Assembly: GCA_028274465.1 (NCBI GenBank)
Contig: CM051457.1
Span: 53,542,425 to 53,606,424, forward strand
Direction: 5' to 3'
Length of the DNA stretch: 64,000 bases
DNA from: Plantago ovata
Taxonomy: Eukaryota > Streptophyta > Magnoliopsida > Lamiales > Plantaginaceae
In this document: piece by piece, positions 21,503-32,877 of the stretch
Layout: the number at the start of each line of letters is the position of its first letter
How positions within the stretch are numbered: the stretch's first letter is position 1
The notes under the pieces: generated by a model
What the model saw: the letters and a program-made list of their open reading frames with translations, nothing else
Told to the model about the DNA's origin: nothing
Database searches by the model: none
Made by a program: the position numbers and the translations under genes

Positions 21503-23528
21503 ATTACCTCCATAGAGATCTTCTTGCCTTTGAGTTCAAGGCACGTGTTGGTAGTTGCCATGAATGGTCTCCCAAGTAGTACCACGTGTTCGCGAATATG
21601 GCTCTTTCCCTCGTCTGCAGACTTCATTACCACAAAATCAACTGGAATTATCAATTTGTCTACTTTCACAAGGATATCTTCTATTATCCCAACCGGCCTC
21701 TTCATGCTTTGGTCCGCCATTTGGACAACCATATACTGAATAGGGCATTAAGTTAATGCTAGCCCCCAAGTCAAGCATAGCCTTCGTGGTTCGGCCATTC
21801 CCCAAAGCGATGTTGATGATGAAACTTCCAGGATCTCTTTTCTTCACAGGTAACTCGGCAATTGAATTTACCGTCTCAACTCCATTAACTTCATTTCCTG
21901 AAGTAACCCTTTTGCTGTTCTTTATCTCACGAAAGAATTTCGTATAAGCCGGAATGTTTTGGATTAACTCCAAGAGAGGCACATTAACTTCAACTTTTGA
22001 GAGGCGTTGGAATAGAGGTGACTCTTGAATATCCTTCTTGGCTGGCTTGATCTGACTTGGGAATGGCACATGTGGTTTCGAGGGCACATATGGATTAGAA
22101 GATTTGTGAAGTACCTCCGGATTAGGAGTGCCCCTTCGACCTCATCATCAACCACATCTTCTTCAGATGGTCTTGGTTCATCATCCTTCTCTTGAGGTTC
22201 TTTGGAGCTTTCACTAACTTCTTGTTCTGTGCTTGGTCCTGCATTGTTAGTCTCAGAAGATTCAATACGTTTAGGACGCACGAAGTTAGGAATTTTGATC
22301 ATCTTTCCCCCACGGAGTAGTAGATTCACTTCTTCGTACTCAGGTTCCTCAGTAGTAACAGTTGGAAGTGGCTTGGGATCGACAAAATCAGCTTCAGGTG
22401 TCGAAACAGGGAAGCTGGGGTCGTCCAGCTCCCTGGAGCTTGGGGGCGATTCGCCCCCTGCACTGGGCGATTCGCCTGGGGCAAGCCGGATCGCCCCCAG
22501 CTCTCTGCCTGTGGGGGGCGATTCGCTCCCTATACTGGGCGGTTCGCCCCCCACCTCCAGAGGGGCGTTTTCGTCTAAAATCTCCTCTTCTTCAGGTTGA
22601 TGAACCTCCTCTGCCTTTTCACACTTCAACAATCTAAATTCCTCCATAAGTTGCTCAGTTACTTTGACTGCTTCGAAAACCTTTTCGATGCGAAGATTGT
22701 TTTCAACTTGCCCTGCGCGTGCTATCTCAAAAACATTCTCAATGGCCTTAATCCCTGCGTAAAACGCAAGTTCATCCTCCTCACTGATATCTTCGTCTTC
22801 AGAATATCCTTCGTATAAGCCTTTAGTTTCGCCCCGATTTGAATTCCCATTGGTGACTTGACTCGACATTAGCCTCTCAGATTGTGCAGAACCACTGGCG
22901 TACCTTTGAAAGACCCTCTCTGCCTCTTCAACTGTACATCTTCTAATCCTCCACACATCCCATCCACTTGTAGCCTAACATCATCACGTAGACCACCAAC
23001 AAAATACCAAATCAGCTCCCCGTCGTCGAAACAGTGATGGGGGCACTCAAGTTTATACAACTCAAAACGTTTGTAGGTGTCACAAAACCGCTCATACTCT
23101 CCTTGCTTGAAGTGTTCGATCGTATTTCGTAAGGCAATTGTCTTATGGTAAAGCATAAATCGCGCCAAGAACTCCTCTACTACTTGGCTCCATGTTTTCA
23201 GCGATCCCGGTGCTAACCTGGATGTCCGAAGCCTTGGCTCATATCCGAGAGAAAAAGAAAATAATTTCCTGCACAGTTGGTCCTCAGTGAAGCCCTTTGC
23301 TGGAACTTTTGCTATTTCTTCCTCATAGGATCTGATGAAACTTAACGGATTCATCCCCACTCCATCTTCGAACCTTGGTATTCTTCTCACTACTGAACTC
23401 GTTACCTCATACCCTGATAACTCTTCTTCCAAGTATATAATTGACCCTTTCTTAACTTGCAAGAATGTAGGTGTCAAGCGAGCTTTTAAGGTCGTCATAC
23501 CTGGAAATCTGGAACAGGAGTAACTCAA
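21503..23528 (-). pseudogene. Athila-type gag and protease of D, broken
   Basis: From 23528 downward the gag domain is visible (GFTEDQLCRKLFSFSLGYEP, KLECPHHCFDDGELIWYF). The frame shifts near 22925 and again near 22100. Between these lies a low-complexity acidic region. It includes a G/E/S/P-rich stretch encoded by a triloop hairpin cluster (22442-22552). The protease has the DLGASINLMPYSVY motif near 21740-21790, the usual Athila form, followed by an out-of-frame deletion and then VLLGRPFMATTNT. The reading frame is interrupted at 21503 by E. Gag would build the particle and the protease would cut it. Confidence 0.82.
22442..22552. repeat. triloop hairpin cluster inside the gag frame of D
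   Basis: GGGGGCG/CGCCCCC loop ATT (22442-22458), GGCG/CGCC loop ATT, a decayed unit, GGGCG/CGCTCC loop ATT and GGGCG/CGCCC loop GTT. These are the same modules as in the LTRs. On the minus strand they translate as GGESPPS-like repeats, so the frame stays open through them. Confidence 0.85.
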
Positions 23529-23678
23529 AACTGAAAATTAGTCTCGTTAGAAGTCTCGAAAATCAAGAAAATTTCTGGAATTCACCTAAAAAATTGAAAA
23601 AAAAGACTAATTAAACTACTACCTCTGAGAATTGAATGCTGAAAATATAAATAAGCTAAACAGAAAAAAGGAGTATAG

Positions 23679-23696
23679 TCCCCGGCTACGGCGCCA
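23679..23696 (-). other. primer binding site of D
   Basis: On the minus strand TGGCGCCGTAGCCGGGGA, three bases inside the LTR. It differs by one base from the tRNA-Asp sites of E, G and J. Confidence 0.8.
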
Positions 23697-23699
23697 ATT

Positions 23700-24883
23700 T
23701 GATGTAAACGAATTTGTGAGACTCAATTAATCAAATAAATTTGTTTTTAGCCAAAGGCAATTCACAACTACAACGAAAACCGTAGTGTAGCAGTAAAATA
23801 ACCTCGAGTGTCGATCTCTAAGGACTATAACTAGCTTTATCTAATTTAACTTAAACTATAAACTCAACGAACGACTTAGCACAGATTTTCTTATCAATAA
23901 TAATGGAAGTTAGTGATAGTATGATCATTCAAAGCATCAGGTTAATAATCATGCATGAAGTACTTGAACGTTTGCATAGAAATCTAAGATCATGAATTGT
24001 CCAATGTGTTCCGTTCAATTCAACACTACGAAGATAGAGGGCTTAGATAGATCAAAGAAATAAAGCAATAAGTCAAGTCTGAATCGCGTTACAACCATCA
24101 TGCATAATTAAGAACCCTAGCTAAAAAATCACATACTATCACCAACAATAGATTTAGCTACACATAGATAGATTGCAATCAACAGAAATCAAAGAAAGAT
24201 TGAATGAAAACATGATGAAAGAAATAAATAAAAGTAGAAAATGCGTGAGATACAAGTTACCAACGAAGGTTGTCAATCTCCGAAAAATTGCTAGCTCACA
24301 AGCAAGAATTGATAAACAACGAGGTCCAATTGCTATGCTTAATCCTCCATATTGATAAGAAAAAGAGTCTCCTATGCTAAGAATTCCCAGAACAGGCTCT
24401 GGAGAATTCGTCCCTAAAAACTATGTGAAAAGGTCTTAAAAACGTAGAGAAACAGGCAATTATATATAGGAGTTCGGAAACCACGGGGCGAATCGCCTGG
24501 GGTCCCAGGCGAACCGCCTGGCGTGCCGGGCGAACCGCCTGGGAGCTCCAGGTTTTTGACTCGTTTTTTGTTTTCTTTTCCTTTCCGGACTCGGATTTTG
24601 CCTTATAGTGACCTTTAAGCCTTCAAACTCGACCCCTAGACCTCAAATCTCGTCCGGAACCTTCTAGATACACCACGGATGACCACGAAACACCGAATCT
24701 TCGTTCTCTTCAACATAATTGCCCCTAAAAACACGTTTTGCACCTAAAACCTGAAAAATGCAAACTAAAGGGAAACGTGACACGATTCTAATAAAATGCA
24801 CTATAATATAGGTAAATTAACATAGAGGATAGCTAAATAGGTGAAAAAAGACTCGAATGAAGGTGTAAAATACACGTTCATCA
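23700..24883 (-). repeat. LTR shared by D and F
   Basis: It is 1184 bp with TGATG...TCATCA ends. To its left lies D's primer site, so it acts as D's 5' LTR. To its right lies F's polypurine tract, so it also acts as F's 3' LTR. Triloop hairpins are at 24484-24543 (loops AAT, AAC, AAC), and a TATATATA box at 24461-24468 on the transcribed side. Confidence 0.88.
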
Positions 24884-26702
24884 AACTCCCCAAACCGAAC
24901 CTTTGCTTGTCCTCAAGCAACTAAGCTAGACTCTAATGCAAAAAACCAATGAAACACACAAAATGGAGTCTCATGCCAAATGAAATGAACTAATCTATTT
25001 AATCTATCAAAAACTCATGAACAAAGACTATACAAATCATAACATGGATATTGGTTGAAGAATGCCTCGATTGACTCATACACATTCACATATGTACTAT
25101 GTTAAACAAGATAGTCTCTCGTAACATTCTCTACCTTGACCTAGTCAGTGACGACGTAATGAAACATGTAAAAATACGAATGGTTGTCCCGTGCCTCTGA
25201 AACTGAGGACTTACTGCTGTTCACCAAGTTAAGACTTTTCCTCAAAGAGCTCGAACCAATACTGGCTCTCATCAAACGAAGGAGGGTTCCCTAAAAGTTC
25301 ATACTCCCCTATTCTACCCATCTCTCAAACAAAGTCATAAACTAATCACCACTTCCTGAATGGCAGGACGAGGGTGGTCTATAACAGATGACACTCAAAT
25401 AAATAAAAGACAAAAAATTACAACTCGATTACGAACATTACAAGAATTGAAAAACGAGACAAACACTTTGTTAAACTGCTTTTTGGCTTTCTTTGGACCC
25501 TTCTTTGCTTTTTTTTGGGTCTTTTTTCTTTCTTCTTTTTTTTTTTTTTCGTTTTTTTTATATATAGCCAGCAGTAGCACAACGAAAAAGAAATTACAAA
25601 TGACTCACAAACGACCTCCCCAAACCTATTCAAAAGAATAGGTTGGAGCACAAACTTTACGAAAAAAAGGAAAACAAACTCACAACACACACTTAAATCG
25701 AAAAACAAGTCTAATGATAGCGTAACCCCTCCCCAAACCTATTCGAAAGAATAGGTTGCAAACAAAGGATCACACAATCTCACACTACCTCCTTCCTAGG
25801 CATTTAGCAATCTCAAAGCAAGGTGAAGACTTGTTGCCTCTTAGGTACATAATTACACAGGAAAACAACCACAAGACTCTAACATACATCATCCTATTAT
25901 AAAGGCCTTCGTGAACCGCAGTAGAGAAAACACCACTAAGTGATGTCGAGACTACCAAGCTTAACTAAGTGTAAACATAAATGTGACAAGCGAAGCGAGA
26001 AAAACCTCAAACAAATTCATAGAGATGAAACATATGGTCAAAGGTCATAACTAGTTAATCTACAAAATAAAAAAGTTCAAAACATTTGGCAATAAACTCC
26101 TCACAAAAACATGCAAAACTATACTAGGATGAATGTAGTGTATGCAACTAAATACTAAGAAAGCGGTAAACGTGCAAATGCAAATGCAAACAAAAGGTTT
26201 CACGAGTAATCATAAGCAAAACAAGTATAGAAATACCAAGCGATAACCCCCCTCCAAACCTGAACGTCGTCGCTCGTCCCGAATGTCGAAAGTGGATTAT
26301 AAGGTGAAAGCTATCTTGTATATGTAACCTATATTACTCAATCAAACTCATGAGAAACCAAAACAGGTGACAAAAGAGATGAAAAGATCAATAATTTAAC
26401 ATAATAGGGTAAACATTGGGGTTCCGAACAAAATTTTGGAGGTTCGGATCTCTGGACGCCCGGGGCTAACCGCCCCGGGTGCGGGGCGATCCGCCTGGGG
26501 CATCCAGAACTCCCCAGGCGGACTGGCAACGCCAGGCGAGTCGCCCCACATCGGAGGCAATTCGCCTGGCGCCTCCAGACCTCTAGAGACGTCTATTTTT
26601 CCCCCAAAATGTTAAATTATCGCCTTAAAACCTTTCTTATCACCAAAAATATACGAAAACATAAAATAAAAAACAATGATATGCTCAAAACGACAAAACA
26701 CA
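24884..26702 (-). other. noncoding 3' region of F
   Basis: No gene is supported. In element orientation it contains the hairpin cluster 26461-26575, a polypurine-like motif near 26250-26290, the paired AACCTATTC/GAATAGGTT hairpins (25736-25757, 25623-25644), a purine-rich tract (25490-25565 as plus-strand pyrimidines), and the final hairpin plus polypurine tract at 24884-24925. The order is the same as in E, G and J. Confidence 0.75.
26461..26575. repeat. triloop hairpin cluster, internal, downstream of pol in F
   Basis: Several units with GGGGCG/CGCC-type stems and loops ATC, AGT, ATT and AAC, some with one decayed base (for example CGGGGCT against CGCCCCG). The cluster lies about 130 bases after the pol stop. 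Confidence 0.75.
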
Positions 26703-27306
26703 CTAACCTTCAGTAGAGGCGGAAAGGGTAAGCTCAAGATGATCAACCTCCCTTTGATCGCTAGAAATCTCGAAGTATGGTTTCACTCGTTGACCATTCA
26801 CCTTGAAAGTATTGCAGTCTTTGGATCAAAGAGTTCTACAAATCCATGGGGAGCAACTTTAATAATTTCGTATGGTCCATCCCAACACGGAGCTTTCCAG
26901 GAAATAGTCGAAGGCGAGAATTAAATACCAAAGCTTTTTGCCCAGGAATCAGTTCCTTACGTACTATACCATGATCATGATACTTCTTGGTACGTTCTTT
27001 GTAGATCTTGGCATTTTCATAAGCACCTAGGCGTAATTCATCAAGCTCGTCGAGTTGCAACAACCGTTCTTCGCCAGCTTTTCCCATATCGAGATTGAGT
27101 GCTTTGATAGCCCAATACGCCTTGTGTTCCAATTCTACGGGAAGATGGCATACTTTCCCATACACAAGTCTGTACGGAGTGGTTCCAACCACTGTATTGT
27201 AGCTAGTCCTGTATGCCCAAAGTGCATCATTCAATTTTCCTGCCCAATCTTTCCTGCTAGGCTTCACTACTCGCTCGAGAATCTTCTTAATTTGACGGTT
27301 GCTAAC
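26703..27306 (-). pseudogene. Athila-type integrase C-terminal part (F)
   Basis: It continues the integrase of the next segment after a stop at 27304-27306, which replaces the residue right after HPQTSSQV, the place of the catalytic glutamate. It shows [24 protein letters not shown], the usual block after the core, and [15 protein letters not shown] one-base loss near 26880 shifts the frame; the last part up to the stop at 26703 is readable in another frame. Confidence 0.82.
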
Positions 27307-29163
27307 TTAAACTTGGCTTGAAGTCTGTGGATGATATGGCGTAGAAACACTATGGTGGACGCCGTATTTCTTAAGAAGAGAGGCAAAGGTTCTATTGACG
27401 AAGTGCGAACCTCCATCACTGATGATTGTCCTAGGACACCCAAATCTAGAGAATATCACATCCTCCAAAAATTTCATAACAACCGCGGCGTCATTCGTTT
27501 TTGTGGGAATTTCCTCTACCCACTTAGTCACATAATCCACCGCAACGAGAATGTACCCATAACCTCCACTTGATGGAAAGGGTCCCATGAAATTAATGCC
27601 CCATACGTCGAAAGGTTCGACCACTAGATTCCCTTGAAGGGGCATTTCGTCTTTCTTGCCAATATTACCTCCTCGTTGACATGGGTCGCAATTTTTCACA
27701 AAATTTTGAGCATCTCGGTGCACTGTTGGCCAGAAAAATCCTGCTTGCAGTACTTTGCGAGCTGTTTTTATGCCACTATAGTGTCCTCCACAATGAAGCT
27801 CATGGCAATGACTCAACACACTTTGTTGCTCTTCTTGCGGCACGCATCTCCTCATAATTCCATAAGCTCCTTCTTTGAAAAGATGCGGATCATCCCATAT
27901 GAAAGACCTGCAACGCTTGGCGAGAGCTCTCTTATCGGAGGCTGAAAAATTAGTTGGGCAAATACTCATAGCCAAATAGTTCACAACATCAGCATACCAT
28001 GGCTCTTCATTACCCTTCATTAAGTGCTCATCGGGGAGATCCTCATTAATAGGTATCGAATCAACAGGGATATTTGGTATTCTAGACAAATGATCAGCTA
28101 CCAAATTCTCCCTACCAGCTCTATCCACTATGGTCAAATCAAAATCTTGTAGCAATAGGACCCAACGGATTAATCTAGGCTTAGAATCTTGCTTAGCTAT
28201 TAAATGCCTCAAATCAGTATGGACATTCACTGGATGACCAATCAAATAAGACCTAAACTTTTGTAAAGCAAAAACAACAGCTAAAAATTCCTTTTCAGTA
28301 GTTGTATAATTAACTTGAGCGGAGTCTAGAGTCTTACTAACATAATAAATCACACGATACTGCTTATCAACTTTTTGGCATAAAACAACACCCATAGCAA
28401 AATTCGAAGCATCACACATAATCTCAAAAGGAAGATTCCAATCTGGTGGCACAACAATGGGGGCAGAAACAAGCTTTTCCTTAAGGGTATTAAAAAAAGC
28501 AACTAGGCACTCATTAGAAAAATGGAAAACCACATCTTTTGCAAGCAAGCTACTTAATAGTTTAGCTATTTTCGAAAAATCCTTAATAAACCTCCTATGA
28601 AACCCTACATGGCCAAGAAAAGACTGCAATTCTTTCACACAAGTAGGTGGAGGAAGTTTTTCAATGATTTCGATCTTAGCCTTGTCCACCTCAATACCTC
28701 TTTCAGAAACTACATGTCCTACAACAATGCCTTCCCTAACCATGTAATGACTTTTCTCCCAGCTTAATGTTAAATTGCATTCAATGCACCTTTTCAAAAC
28801 AAGATCTAATCTATGCAGGCATTCATCAAACGAATCACCAAAAAGGGAAAAATCATCCATGAAAACTTCAACAAACTTTGTTACCATATCAGAGAAAACA
28901 GAAAGCATGCACCTTTGGAAAGTGGCGGGGGCGTTACATAGCCCAAACGGCATCCTCCTATAGGCAAACGTCCCGAATGGGCAAGTGAATGTCGTCTTCT
29001 CTTGATCCTCCGGTGCAATCGGGATCTGGTAGAAACCTGACAAGCCATCAAGAAAACAATAGAATTTCCGCCCCTCAAGGTGGTTTAGCATGTCATCCAT
29101 AAATGGCAAAGGGAAGTGGTATTTCTTAGTGGCGGCATTTAATCGGCTATAATCAATGCACAT
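27307..29163 (-). pseudogene. Athila-type RT, RNase H and integrase (F)
   Basis: This open stretch of 618 residues starts after an in-frame TGA near 29164. [14 protein letters not shown] and FMDDFSLFG (near 28850). RNase [30 protein letters not shown] and VADHLSRI, so the four acidic positions are present. Integrase: HHCC finger ([21 protein letters not shown]). The first catalytic block reads [10 protein letters not shown], with Asn (codon 27592-27594) where the family has Asp. The second aspartate is kept in IISDGGSHF. The stop after HPQTSSQV removes the third. RT could be chemically intact; the integrase cannot. Confidence 0.9.
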
Positions 29164-29166
29164 CCA

Positions 29167-30094
29167 TCATCCAGTGGTTTTCCTAACCGGTACTAACTCT
29201 CCCTTCTCATTCTCTTCTACCGTGACCCCTGATTTTTTAGGAACTACATGAACAGGGCTCAACCATCGACTATAAGGAATGGGGTAAATCATATCGGCAT
29301 CTAGCAACTTAATTACTTCTTTCTTCACCACCTCTTGCATGGTCGGATTTATCCTACACTGAGGTTTCCTAACGGGTTTGGCATCTTGTTCTAGAGTTAT
29401 GTTGTGCACACACCGAGTAGGGCTAATTCCCTTGATATCACTAATCCCCCATCCTATAGCTGCAGAATTTTCTCTCAAAATTTCAATTAGCCTACTTTCT
29501 TCATCGTTGGAAAGATGTGAGGCGACTATCACAGGCTTTTTCTGATTCTCTCCTATGTAGACATACTTGAGGTGTGCAGGGAGTGGCTTTAATTCTAAGC
29601 TAGGCTCTTCTGGAAATTTACTTTCTTCCTCTTCTTCATCTAAGGGTTCAAGCACTTCTTCTCCTACGGGAATTTCTAGGGTACTATCAATCATTTCAAC
29701 TAATTCCCTTGCTTCTTCGGTCATGTAACACGTCTCAACCTGCATGGTTAGTGCCTCCTCAAGAGGTTCAATATTACCACGGTGATGAGGAAATTCAGAA
29801 AGTATAGCATTAAGCAATCAACGAAATTTAACTCGTCCATACCATCTTTAGTTACCTCCGCACTGCAACCTACCAATTGAATTTTCTCGCCCATTACCTC
29901 CATAGAGATCTTCTTGCCTTTGAGTTCAAGGCACATGTTGATAGTTGCCATGAATGGTCTCCCAAGTAGTACCACGTGTTCGCGAATATGGCTCTTTCCC
30001 TCGTCTGCAGACTTCATTACCACAAAATCAGCTGGAATTATCAATTTGTCCACTTTCACAAGGATATCTTCTATTATCCCAACCGGCCTCTTCA
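29167..30094 (-). pseudogene. Athila-type protease end and RT N-terminus (F)
   Basis: It contains VDKLIIPADFVVM and HVVLLGRPFMATINM of the protease, a KKISMEVMGEKIQLVG spacer, an acidic linker (EPLDEEEEESKFPEE) and the RT entry AIGWGISDIKGISPTRCVH. A frameshift near 29810 separates the two halves. The 5' end is cut at about 30094. It matches D closely, except that here no E insertion separates KISMEV from MGEKI. Confidence 0.85.
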
Positions 30095-30099
30095 GCTCT

Positions 30100-30155
30100 C
30101 GGGCGATCAGGGGCGCACCGCCTCCCACCCGGGGCGGTCCGCCCCTCGTCCCCAG
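30100..30155. repeat. triloop hairpin cluster upstream of the H accessory gene
   Basis: GGGGCG/CGCCCC loop GTC at 30131-30145 is perfect. GGGCG and GGCGCACCGCC units before it are decayed. It precedes the pyrimidine-rich leader of the accessory gene. Confidence 0.75.
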
Positions 30156-30378
30156 AAATTATCAAAAACGGGGGAGCCCCTTTTCTCCCCCATTCTTCAC
30201 TCTTCTTCTTCCTTTTTGCTCCCAAACCACAAAAATCATCAAAATCCTTCTCTCTTCCATAATTCTTCCAATTCTTCACCAAATCTTGTATCTTTTAGCT
30301 TGAATCGAAGCCCATAACGTGCTCTTAATTTTCATCCGAACAAATCTTTTCATACTTCATCAAATTTCAAGATTTGAG

Positions 30379-30904
30379 GTAACCTCTCAAGAACCCTAAT
30401 TTTCTAAATTTGGGGGTTTCTTGATTTTTGCTTCAATTAAGCTTATATGTTGTATGGGTTGCTTGTTTGTGTGATTATTAACTTATTTCTCTATCAATTG
30501 CATGCTTAATTTTGTTGGGATTGTTGAATTGGGGGCTTTGCTCAATTAGGATTTCTAAGTCTTAATTGCATTGTTTTGATTCTTTCATTCCTTATTAAAT
30601 TCGAGCAAATTGATATGATGTTTATAGACTACTTGGTAGAACACTTGATTGGATAGATTGTGAGTTTTTGGTTATTTCGACCCTATGATATGTATGTTGC
30701 CTTATGAATTTGAGGTTATTTATTGTCTAGCATGAGCTTGATTGGGATGAATTGCATGATTGTTCTTGACATAGGTTAGCTAGACTAGACAATGAGTTAA
30801 GGGAGTAGAATTACTCAAAGATGACACTCGATTATTTGCACACTTTGCATTTGTATTAGCATATCATTTTTGTTGAGTACAAGACACTAATTGTTGCGTT
30901 TCAG
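30379..30904 (+). other. 5' leader intron of the H accessory gene
   Basis: Donor TTTGAG then GTAACC; acceptor TGCGTTTCAG five bases before the start codon at 30910. The region is T-rich, as plant introns are. The layout (leader intron ending just before the ATG) parallels the antisense genes of C and K. Confidence 0.6.
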
Positions 30905-31105
30905 GTACCATGGGTCATGACAAGAAGAAAATCGGCAAATCCAAGAGCAAGAAGGGAAAGGGAGCAGCCTCGAGCTCACAAGCCAATGAAGCTTATGAAC
31001 CATCACTCCAAGCAGTCTCTATTCGGCTGGATCTTGAGGAGGAAGCTGCCATTAAGCCCCGCTCGATCGTCCGTGACCGTAAAATTCAAATCCCAGCAAG
31101 TTATG

Positions 31106-32302
31106 TGATGAACTGGAATTTGTCAGATTCAAATTAATCAAATAAATTTGTTTTTAGCCAAAGGCAATTCACAACTACAACGAAAACCGTAGTGTAGCAG
31201 TAAAATAAGCTCGAGTGTCGATCTCTAAGGACTATAACTAGCTTTATCTAATTTAACTTAAACTATAAAATCAACAGACGACTTAGCACAGATTTTTCTT
31301 ATCAAGATAATGGAAGTTAGTGATAGTATGATCATTCAAAGCATAGTAGGTTAATAATCATGCATGAAGTACCCGATCATTTTGCATAGAGATCTAAGAT
31401 CATGAATTGTCCAATGTGTTCCGTTCAATTCAACACTACGAAGATAGAGGGCTTAGATAGATCAAAGAAATAAAGCAATAACTCAAACTCTGATTCGCAT
31501 TACCGCCATCATGCATAATTAAGAACCCTCGCTAAGAAATCACATACTATCACCAACGATAGATTTAGCTACTCATAGATGTCATGCAATCAACAGAAAT
31601 CATAGCAAGATTGAATGAAAACATGTTGAAAGATATAAATATAAATAGAAAAATCGTGAGATACAATGTTACCGAAGGTTGTCAATCTCCGAAGAATCGC
31701 GATCTCACAAGCTCCAAATTGATAAGAAAAATTGTCTCCTATGCTAACAATTCCTAGAACAGGCTCTGGAGAATTCCTACCTAAAACTAATGAGAAGGTA
31801 TGAAAAAGGTCTGAGAAAGTCTGAAAAAACGTAGAGAAACAGCAACTATATATAGGAGTTCGGAACGTGTGGGGCGAGTCGCCCCACACACCAGGCGAAC
31901 CGCCTGGTGTGGGGCGAACCGCCCCACATCCCGGGCGAATCGCCCGGGAGCTCCAGTCGGCGAGAGACGCGTTTTTTACGCGTTTTTGGATTTCTTTTCC
32001 TTTTCAGACTCGGTTTTTACCTTCTAGTGACCTTTAAGTCTTGAAACTCGACCCCTAGACTTCAAATCCCATCCGGAATCTTCTAGATACTCCAAAAATG
32101 TCCTCAGAACACCGATTCTTCGTTCTCTTCAATATAATTGCCTGGAAAACCACGTTTTTCACCTAAAACCTGTAAAATGCAAACTAAAGGGAAACGTGAC
32201 ACTATTCTAATAAAATTCACTAAAATATAGCGAATTAACGTAGAGGATAGCAAAATAGGTGAAAAAAAGACTCGAATGAAGGTGTAAAATACACGTTCAT
32301 CA
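31106..32302 (-). repeat. 3' LTR of G (1197 bp)
   Basis: TGATGAACTGG...TTCATCA. It has a TATATATA box at 31847-31854 on the transcribed side and four tandem perfect hairpins at 31867-31949. The partner LTR at 39157-40317 is 36 bp shorter and carries two of these hairpins. Confidence 0.94.
31867..31949. repeat. triloop hairpin cluster, 3' LTR of G (four perfect units)
   Basis: Units are GTGTGGGGCG/CGCCCCACAC loop AGT (31867-31889), CACCAGGCG/CGCCTGGTG loop AAC (31889-31909), TGTGGGGCG/CGCCCCACA loop AAC (31908-31928) and TCCCGGGCG/CGCCCGGGA loop AAT (31929-31949). Stems are 9 or 10 bp, without mismatch, and nearly without spacers. Confidence 0.95.
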
Positions 32303-32335
32303 AACTCCCCAAACACTACAAGGGATCTTATGTTC

Positions 32336-32625
32336 AACGACGGACTCATCCGTCGCTGAAAATCAGCGATTCGTCGCTGATTAGGATCAGCGACGGATCG
32401 CTAAATATAGCGACGGATGAGAATTCCGTCGCTAATACGTTGGTCGTAAACGAATTAACGACGAATCAACTATCCATCATGAATTAGCGACGGATTTAGC
32501 GACGGGTTAGCGACGGATGATTCGTTGACCGTGTTGCGACGGGCGAGTCATCCGTCGCAAAGGTCATGGTCAGATTACTAGTCTGACCAGGACTTTAGCG
32601 ACGGATGAGTTATCCGTCGCTGGGT
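32336..32625. repeat. subterminal repeats of the CACTA element, left
   Basis: Many direct and inverted copies of a motif of the form AGCGACGGATGA / TCATCCGTCGCT. In this superfamily such arrays bind the element-encoded subterminal-binding protein. Confidence 0.85.
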
Positions 32626-32877
32626 TTTTTTGTTTTTTTTTTTTAACAAATTCTTTATATTTAAATAAAATCCAAACCAAAAAACCCATTGAACCTGTTA
32701 CACACATCATTAATATTCGTAATAAATAAATTCCCCAAAAATAAATACGAAAAGCATTTTCAATAACGAAACGATCCAATAATCATAATAATCATAATAA
32801 ATATCTAATGTAATATCCGATAGGAAGTATAATATTCGTTCAGGAGTCGAAAAACAACATAAAAAAACTAAACTGGA

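Larger units (their letters stand above)
13345..24883 (-). mobile_element. D: Athila-type Ty3/gypsy element, 5' half, with E nested inside
   Basis: On the minus strand the order is LTR (23700-24883), tRNA-Asp primer site, gag, protease and the first two thirds of the reverse transcriptase. The rest of pol and the 3' LTR are missing at 13345. Element E (14806-21502) sits between the protease and RT parts with a 5-bp duplication. The RT and protease parts are nearly identical to those of F. Confidence 0.85.
24884..30094 (-). mobile_element. F: Athila-type Ty3/gypsy element, 3' half
   Basis: On the minus strand it holds protease, RT, RNase H and integrase, then a 1.8-kb noncoding region with polypurine tract, followed by the LTR 23700-24883. 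The 5' side is cut at about 30094 in the protease. There the sequence departs from D's matching sequence and becomes H. Confidence 0.85.

Noticed and set aside
29914..30317. plus-strand open frames opposite the F protease
   Set aside because: They are shadows of the minus-strand protease and run over the F/H join.
31867..31949. CRISPR-like array
   Set aside because: Units are palindromes with three-base loops and no unique spacers of constant length, in a plant LTR.
31867..31949. host CpG island or rDNA promoter
   Set aside because: The GC-rich stretch is confined to the hairpin cluster inside an LTR with its target duplication.
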